48,087 nucleotides of DNA, from positions 1 to 48,087 of the forward strand of contig JADGNY010000043.1 of assembly GCA_017883235.1 (NCBI GenBank). The letters are read 5' to 3'. The translations under genes were made by a program, and so were the position numbers. Numbering within the stretch: position 1 is the first letter of the stretch; each line of letters begins with the position of its first letter. Below the pieces are notes generated by a model that saw only the letters and a program-made list of their open reading frames with translations, did no database searches and was not told the DNA's origin. Shown in pieces: positions 40,939 to 45,445 of the stretch. The DNA comes from Thermoanaerobaculia bacterium. GTDB taxonomy: Bacteria > Acidobacteriota > Thermoanaerobaculia > Gp7-AA8.

Positions 40939-41295
40939 CTAGATGGGACGAAGCAGATCCGGAAGCTCAAGCCGAACGCCATAATCGCACACCGCTTCGC
41001 CGTGTAAGGAAACAATGACAGCATCACACTTGAACTGAGCGCGATTAGGCGACCCGCAGCGTCTGCGAAAAATTATCGCATCCGCGCGGCTCAGATGGCC
41101 TACGGTGAGACCACTGATATCAACTCGCACGGCATTGCGGTCGTGCGGATTGTTGTTTTCCAGCGTCAGGATCGCCGTCGTTGCGAACTGTCGCATCGTT
41201 GCTTCTGCTTGGCCACAAAGTTCCCGTAGGTTGCTTTCGTAGTGCGACTCGCCGACTACTTTTGTGGCGTAGCTGCGGTTGTGTGGGAATGGCAT
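40939..41295 (-). CDS. Stand-alone HIRAN-domain protein
   Basis: This 118-residue protein shows the HIRAN pattern: YATKVVGESHYESNLREL at the start, then ILTLENNNPHDRNAVRVDIS, GLTVGHLSRADA and a C-terminal strand. By family knowledge HIRAN domains bind DNA ends or damaged DNA and are usually fused to helicases or nucleases; here the domain is alone. The start is ATG at 41295. It converges with the Mrr-like gene. It could serve the neighbouring nucleases as a DNA-recognition partner; that is inference. Confidence 0.8.
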   Translation of the reverse strand: MPFPHNRSYATKVVGESHYESNLRELCGQAEATMRQFATTAILTLENNNPHDRNAVRVDISGLTVGHLSRADAIIFRRRCGSPNRAQFKCDAVIVSLHGEAVCDYGVRLELPDLLRPI

Positions 41296-41339
41296 ACGTC
41301 TTCTAGCTGGCCTCGCTCAAGGACAAAGCTTACACTTTT

Positions 41340-41500
41340 CGCGCGACCGGGTACCCGAAGCAACTCGCATAATTCGACGTTTTCGCGGAGGATCAGCATG
41401 CGTCTCACGCAAAGCGAGCGAGCAACGCCCGCCCCGCCTCTTCGAGAAAGGCGGTGAGGAAATCCTCGGGCCTGACCTTCGCCGACACTCGGTCGTCGAC
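41340..41500 (-). pseudogene. Remnant of a DUF433/DUF5615 toxin-antitoxin pair
   Basis: On the minus strand, codons ending at 41405 read DFLTAFLEEAGRALLARFA and stop, matching the C-terminus of the intact DUF433 protein at 43830. As in that pair, GTGAGACGC overlaps the stop and begins the next frame (RRMLILREN), the start of a DUF5615 protein. The toxin reading soon degenerates. Only the junction of the two genes survives. Confidence 0.75.
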
Positions 41501-41541
41501 CCGTTAAACTGTCGCCTAAACTCTCACCACTGGAGGCCCCG

Positions 41542-41775
41542 ATGAAACTCGATACCGAGAGAATCGATCGCGCCGTACTCGCTCTTTTGTACCTCGGCCT
41601 TCATGATGGAGAGCGGACGTGGAAGGGATTCGACTGGGATGCGATGAACCGGCTTCACGAGAAGGGATACATCTCAGATCCTGTTGGGAAGGCGAAGTCG
41701 GTGGTCTTCACGGAAGAGGGACTAGCCGAATCAGAGCGACTTCTCGAAGAGCTGTTTGGAGTCACCTCGGGGTGA
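41542..41775 (+). CDS. DUF6429-family small protein
   Basis: The 77-residue protein matches the DUF6429 pattern: MKLDTERIDRAVLALLYLGL, then GERTWKGFDWDAMNRLHEKG, YISDPVGKAKSVVFTEEGL and a final helix. This resembles a winged-helix-like fold, but no function is known. ATG at 41542 has GGAGG six to ten bases upstream. It stands between a dead toxin-antitoxin remnant and a palindromic repeat. Confidence 0.85.
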   Translation: MKLDTERIDRAVLALLYLGLHDGERTWKGFDWDAMNRLHEKGYISDPVGKAKSVVFTEEGLAESERLLEELFGVTSG

Positions 41776-41797
41776 CGATTCACAGCCCGCCGCCCTG

Positions 41798-41886
41798 CCC
41801 GGGTTGCAGGTTGGGGGTCCTTCGACCGTCCTCCGCCGTGCAATCGCTCCGCGATTACGCGGCTCCGGCGGCTCAGGATGACAGAG
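41798..41886. repeat. Left arm of inverted repeats flanking the GIY-YIG gene
   Basis: It runs from CCCGGGTTGCAGGTTGGGGG through CCTTCGACCGTCCTCCGCC to GGCTCAGGATGACAG. It is the reverse complement, with internal differences, of 42336-42426. Same family as 27367-27440. Confidence 0.93.
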
Positions 41887-42012
41887 GGGGGGTGAGAAGC
41901 GGTGTCTACTCAGAGTAGCGAAATGCGGTTGAGATCTCCTCGGAATGGAAACTTTCCGGTGGTTTAGGTGAGGTTTGTGCGCGCTTGATTGCTTCCGAGG
42001 GATCCTCAGTTC

Positions 42013-42327
42013 ATGTGGCGACAACAACAGTATTACGTCTACATGGTCAGCAACCAGGGGCATAACGTCGTGTACATCGGCGTCACGAATTCGCTGGAGC
42101 GGCGGATGTGGGAGCGCAAGACTAAAGCGATTCCGGGATTCACGAAACAGTACAACTGCGATCAACTGGTGTATTTCGAGATTTGCGAGCACATTGATCA
42201 GGCGATCGCGCGGGAGAAGCAGTTGAAGGGTTGGATTCGGGCGAAGAAGGACGCGTTGATTGCGAAGATGAATCCGGAGTTGCGGGATCTGTCGGCGGAG
42301 TGGGATTCGCTGCCGAAGCCGCTTTAA
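42013..42327 (+). CDS. Single-domain GIY-YIG nuclease
   Basis: The 104-residue protein has the GIY-YIG signature YYVYMVSNQGHNVVYIGVTN, Arg in SLERRMWERK and catalytic Glu in AIAREKQLKGWIR. By family knowledge such stand-alone domains cut DNA (single-strand nicks or branched DNA); cellular roles are mostly unknown. ATG at 42013 starts just before the domain; the ribosome site is weak. The gene is bracketed by ~90-bp inverted repeats at 41798-41886 and 42336-42426, the right one beginning 9 bases after the stop. It may therefore be part of a small mobile unit. Confidence 0.92.
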   Translation: MWRQQQYYVYMVSNQGHNVVYIGVTNSLERRMWERKTKAIPGFTKQYNCDQLVYFEICEHIDQAIAREKQLKGWIRAKKDALIAKMNPELRDLSAEWDSLPKPL

Positions 42328-42335
42328 CCTCCTCA

Positions 42336-42426
42336 CTGTCATCCTGAGCCGCCGGAGCCGCGTAGCCGCGCAGCGGCGGAGCAGGCGGAGGACGGTCGAA
42401 GGACCCCCATCCTGCAACCCGGGAGG
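42336..42426. repeat. Right arm of inverted repeats flanking the GIY-YIG gene
   Basis: It runs from CTGTCATCCTGAGCCGCCGG through GGAGGACGGTCGAAGGACC to CATCCTGCAACCCGGGAGG. It mirrors 41798-41886, so the outer ends (CCCGGGTTGCAGG) face outward. Confidence 0.93.
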
Positions 42427-42463
42427 GGCGGTGGCCAACCACCGGTCCTCAGGGTCGTGACCA

Positions 42464-42492
42464 TTGACGCCAACCCTCCCCCGCGCTACATA
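42464..42492 (+). promoter_or_regulatory. Promoter of the 327-residue gene, duplicated at 45127
   Basis: TTGACG (42464-42469), 17-bp spacer, TACATA (42487-42492). The ATG at 42502 lies only 9 bases past the -10 box, so the transcript is leaderless or nearly so. Spacer and flank (CCATTGACGCCAACCCTCCC) recur at 45125-45144. Confidence 0.82.
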
Positions 42493-42501
42493 CTACTCCC
42501 G

Positions 42502-43485
42502 ATGCCGCCCACACCACCCTTTCCAACACGCGCTAAAGGACAGGAGTGGCTCGGCGGCCGCTACACGCTTTCGATCGAGATTCATGACGGAAAACGGGTC
42601 TTTCATCCGGATTGCATCCTCTGGCTCGAATTGCCTGACCGCGTGGTCGTAGGATCGACGCTCATCGACCCGCGTGAGCCGGTCATGCTCGCGGAGATGC
42701 TCAACAACGCAATGCTGCGGCCGGCCATCGGACAGCCGCGGCGGCCCGCGCGGATCCGGGTGGCGAGCGAAGAATGGGCCAGCGAGCTGCGGGAAACGGC
42801 CGGCGACATTCCGATCGTCGTCGGGCCGGTACCGGAGCTCGATGCCGCGTTTGAGGAGCTCCGCGCGATGGTCGAGAGAAGCGCGAATCCGACCTACCTC
42901 GACGGAGGCGCCACCTCGCCGGACGTGATTGCCGAATTCTTCGCGGCGGCGAGTCTTCTCTTTCACGCCGCACCGTGGAATCTCATCCAGGACCAGCAGA
43001 TCATCAGAGTCGACATCCCCGCCTTCGGCATCGAGGACGCATGCCTGTCCGTCATCGGCGCCGTCCGCGAAAGCCTCGGGCTGCTGCTGTTCCGGTCAAT
43101 CGACGATTTCATGGCTTTTGCCCCGCGCCAGGTGCGGAAGCGCGAACCCGGCCATCCGATCGTCCTGCGCTCATTCTCATTCGACCCCAGGAAAGCTATA
43201 CCGAAATCGCTGATCCGCGAGATCCGGAAACATCGCTGGCCGATCGCCGGCGCCGCCGCCTATCCGATGTTGCTCTGTTTCGACGCGGAGATGGAGCAGA
43301 TCCAGGCAACCGAGCGTGACTTCCGGATCATGACCGCCTGCACGCATGCATTCCTGTCATTTTTCGAACGGCATGGCGGCATCTTCGATATCGATGAGCC
43401 GGAGCAAACCCTCGAAGTGTTCACGACCGATGATGGGGTGACGGTAACGCTCACCGCTCCCCATCCCGAATTGGATATCGAATAA
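42502..43485 (+). CDS. Uncharacterised 327-residue protein (duplicated gene, full copy)
   Basis: I recognise no function. The protein starts MPPTPPFPTRAKGQEWLGGR, and the N-terminal ~80 residues form a beta-rich block (YTLSIEIHDGKRVFHPDCIL, WLELPDRVVVGSTLIDPREP). Further on are a helical middle (VIAEFFAAASLLFHAAPW) and an alpha/beta C-terminal half (SVIGAVRESLGLLLFRSIDD, YPMLLCFDAEMEQIQ). There is no signal peptide. It reads from a good promoter with a nearly leaderless start. A copy of the promoter and the first ~75 codons lies at 45127-45445. It converges with the DUF5615 toxin gene, 6 bp apart. Confidence 0.8.
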   Translation: MPPTPPFPTRAKGQEWLGGRYTLSIEIHDGKRVFHPDCILWLELPDRVVVGSTLIDPREPVMLAEMLNNAMLRPAIGQPRRPARIRVASEEWASELRETAGDIPIVVGPVPELDAAFEELRAMVERSANPTYLDGGATSPDVIAEFFAAASLLFHAAPWNLIQDQQIIRVDIPAFGIEDACLSVIGAVRESLGLLLFRSIDDFMAFAPRQVRKREPGHPIVLRSFSFDPRKAIPKSLIREIRKHRWPIAGAAAYPMLLCFDAEMEQIQATERDFRIMTACTHAFLSFFERHGGIFDIDEPEQTLEVFTTDDGVTVTLTAPHPELDIE

Positions 43486-43491
43486 CCGCAA

Positions 43492-43833
43492 TCAGAGACG
43501 TCGTGGCCGCGGCATTTCAACCTCAATCAGTTCACAGGGCCGTACTCTCGCGACCGCAGCTCGAATCTCATCGATCGCTCGAACAATCACGCGGAATCGC
43601 AGACTGACCGTCCGGATGACCACGATTCCTATATCGAACCGCGCCACGTTCTGCTGATCCTTGAGATGGCTGTCGGCACTCAGGAACACGTCAAAGTTCG
43701 TCTGCGCTCGGCTGAGGAGCGCGCCATTCTTGAAGCTTCCCCAGCCCTCCTCCTGAACCGTTCGGACGACGCAGTCGGTCAACTCGCGGCGGAGTTTCCG
43801 AGGAAGATTCTCATCGAGCAGAACGCGTCTCAC
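43492..43833 (-). CDS. DUF5615 PIN-like toxin
   Basis: The 113-residue protein starts with the conserved RRVLLDENLPRKLRREL and has TVQEEGWGSFKNGALL, then FLSADSHLKDQQN as the acidic/Asp strand. This is the DUF5615 PIN-like family, which by genome context is the toxin partner of DUF433 proteins. GTG at 43833 overlaps the stop of the DUF433 gene (GTGA), so the antitoxin is made first. The full expected length is present. Confidence 0.9.
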   Translation of the reverse strand: MRRVLLDENLPRKLRRELTDCVVRTVQEEGWGSFKNGALLSRAQTNFDVFLSADSHLKDQQNVARFDIGIVVIRTVSLRFRVIVRAIDEIRAAVARVRPCELIEVEMPRPRRL

Positions 43834-44045
43834 GTGATCCGCGCCAGCAGCACCCGCCCCGCCTCCTCGATGAAGGCAATCGCCTGCTCGCGGGAGACGC
43901 TTGGAAAGTCGTCGAGGAACTCCTCGATGGTCTCGCCACCTTCGAGGTAGTCGAGCAGCGCCTGCGCGGGCACGCGCGTCCCTACGAAAACGGGAGTGCC
44001 GCTGACGATTTCAGGGTCGGAATGCACGATTTGATTCGGGTCCAT
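43830..44045 (-). CDS. DUF433 antitoxin (second of two)
   Basis: The 71-residue protein matches DUF433: IVHSDPEIVSGTPVFVGTRV (the G-x-P-V-F-x-G-T-R-V core) followed by LLDYLEGGETIEEFLDDFPS and a C-terminal helix IAFIEEAGRVLLA. By family knowledge it is a small HTH-type antitoxin. It is directly coupled to the DUF5615 toxin and preceded by another DUF433 gene ending 9 bases upstream. Confidence 0.92.
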   Translation of the reverse strand: MDPNQIVHSDPEIVSGTPVFVGTRVPAQALLDYLEGGETIEEFLDDFPSVSREQAIAFIEEAGRVLLARIT

Positions 44046-44054
44046 AGTTCACCT

Positions 44055-44291
44055 TCAGATGGCAGGGACGCCGGGCCAAGGCAGGTCTTCCTCCGCCGAC
44101 GCCGCCGCGAATGCGATGACCGCCCTCAGGTCCTCGCTGGTCATGGCGGGAAAACTTCTGAGGATCTCGCCGTCGCTGCAGCCCACGGCGAGGCTGGCCA
44201 GAATCGTCCGCAACAGCACGCGCGTGCCGCGGATAACCTGCGCACCGCCACAGATCTGCGGGTTTCGAATGATGTGGTCGTGGTAGTTCAC
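44055..44291 (-). CDS. DUF433-family protein (first of two)
   Basis: This 78-residue protein also has the DUF433 layout: YHDHIIRNPQICGGAQVIRG (core slightly diverged from the G-x-P-V form), TRVLLRTILASLAVGCSDGE, and a tail EEDLPWPGVPAI. GTG at 44291 fits the family length; the frame runs 24 codons further upstream. It is not followed by its own toxin, only by another DUF433-DUF5615 pair, so it may be an orphan antitoxin or a second regulator of the same operon. Confidence 0.82.
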   Translation of the reverse strand: MNYHDHIIRNPQICGGAQVIRGTRVLLRTILASLAVGCSDGEILRSFPAMTSEDLRAVIAFAAASAEEDLPWPGVPAI

Positions 44292-44329
44292 GGAAGTTTG
44301 TTGATCGTTACGCCAACTATCGCATGATG

Positions 44330-44371
44330 AGTTTGCGTTTGCACCAACTCGAAGAGCAATCATCGCAAACT
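44330..44371. promoter_or_regulatory. Inverted repeat between the DUF433 operon and the CI-like repressor
   Basis: AGTTTGCG-N26-CGCAAACT in the divergent 117-bp gap. It may be an operator with two half-sites, for the repressor at 44409 or the DUF433 proteins. Next to it, CCGCGTCAGCGGCAT (44395-44410) ends at the repressor's ATG and matches a unit of the nested palindrome at 14203-14439. Confidence 0.5.
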
Positions 44372-44408
44372 AAGGAACTTATCCGCGTCATGATACCGCG
44401 TCAGCGGC

Positions 44409-45101
44409 ATGCGAGCGGAGCATCTAGGCCTTCGGGTCACGCAGGCGATCAACGCGAGCGGAAAAACACGCGCGCAGATCATTGCCGAATCAGGCATCGA
44501 TAAGTCGTCGCTGAGCCGGATCGAGAAGGGTCACATCGTCAATCTCGGCCGGGACCGCATGACACGCCTGGCAAAGGCGCTCGGAACCACAGTCGGCTAC
44601 CTTCACGGCGATCCCATGGTGCTCTCGCCCGAGGATCGCGATGAGCTGCTCCGTCACCAGCGCTGGATCTACGACAAGCTGCGGACGATCGACGCTCGCG
44701 ATGAACCGAACGCAGTTCTCATCGCTTCGACTTCAGAGGCCACAGACGAAGCCCAGGACATGATCGCTGATGGCGGCGTAGCGACGCTAGATGTTCCTAA
44801 TGCGTTCAAGCGCGGCAACGTCGAACACGTTCTCCGCGCGATCGGGCAGTCGATGATCGGCGCCGCAATCGCAGACAACGACATCCTCTACGCAACCGGG
44901 GCTCCGAAAAAGCTGCCCCTCGGCAAGATCATCGTTTGCCGCATCGGCCATGCCCTGTACGTGAAGCGTCTAGTGACCGAACACGGCCGTGTTCTGCTCA
45001 TCAGTGCGAATCCTGAATACCTGCCGATCGAGATCGGCGGCGACCTCGATGACTTCGAAGTGATCGGCGTCGTGATCGGGCGAGCGGGTGCCGTTCTGTA
45101 G
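44409..45101 (+). CDS. CI/LexA-like repressor with HTH and S24 peptidase domain
   Basis: The 230-residue protein has an N-terminal XRE HTH (~5-65; RVTQAINASGKTRAQIIAES, KSSLSRIEKGHI, LAKALGTTVGYL) and a C-terminal S24 domain with Ser in IGQSMIGAAIADND and Lys in YVKRLVTEHG. Both catalytic residues are present, unlike the repressor at 34831. By family knowledge it represses target genes until RecA-stimulated self-cleavage. ATG at 44409 overlaps a small palindrome. No phage structural genes lie nearby, so it may control accessory genes here. Confidence 0.9.
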   Translation: MRAEHLGLRVTQAINASGKTRAQIIAESGIDKSSLSRIEKGHIVNLGRDRMTRLAKALGTTVGYLHGDPMVLSPEDRDELLRHQRWIYDKLRTIDARDEPNAVLIASTSEATDEAQDMIADGGVATLDVPNAFKRGNVEHVLRAIGQSMIGAAIADNDILYATGAPKKLPLGKIIVCRIGHALYVKRLVTEHGRVLLISANPEYLPIEIGGDLDDFEVIGVVIGRAGAVL

Positions 45102-45126
45102 GACAAACCGACCGCGCGCAGAACCA

Positions 45127-45155
45127 TTGACGCCAACCCTCCCGCACGTTACAAA
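45127..45155 (+). promoter_or_regulatory. Second copy of the duplicated promoter
   Basis: TTGACG (45127-45132), 17-bp spacer, TACAAA (45150-45155), then ATG at 45164. It corresponds to 42464-42492, including most of the spacer. Confidence 0.8.
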
Positions 45156-45163
45156 CAGCCTTC

Positions 45164-45445
45164 ATGCCCTCGTTTCCGTTCTTTCGCGAACGCCCGCAGA
45201 AACACGAGTGGATCGGAGGCTGCTACACGTTTCTGGTCGAAATTCAGGAGGGCAAGGAGGTTTTTCGGCCGGACTGCGTCATCTGGCTCGAGACGCCTGA
45301 CCTCACGATCGTTGGGTCGACGATCATCGGCCCGCGTGAACCGGCAACATTCGCGGAGTCGCTCAACGAGCCGATGCAACTGCCGATGGAGGTCTACGTC
45401 ATCTGCGGATTCGTGCCCTGCCCGCGCATAGAATCCGCGGCATGA
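45164..45445 (+). pseudogene. Truncated paralogue of the 327-residue gene
   Basis: The first ~75 residues align with the gene at 42502: EWIGGCYTFLVEIQEGKEVF, RPDCVIWLETPDLTIVGSTI, then GPREPATFAESLNEPMQLP. After that the sequence diverges and the frame ends at 45445, overlapping the mfd ATG by four bases. About 250 residues are missing. It may now act only as a translated leader in front of mfd. Confidence 0.88.
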
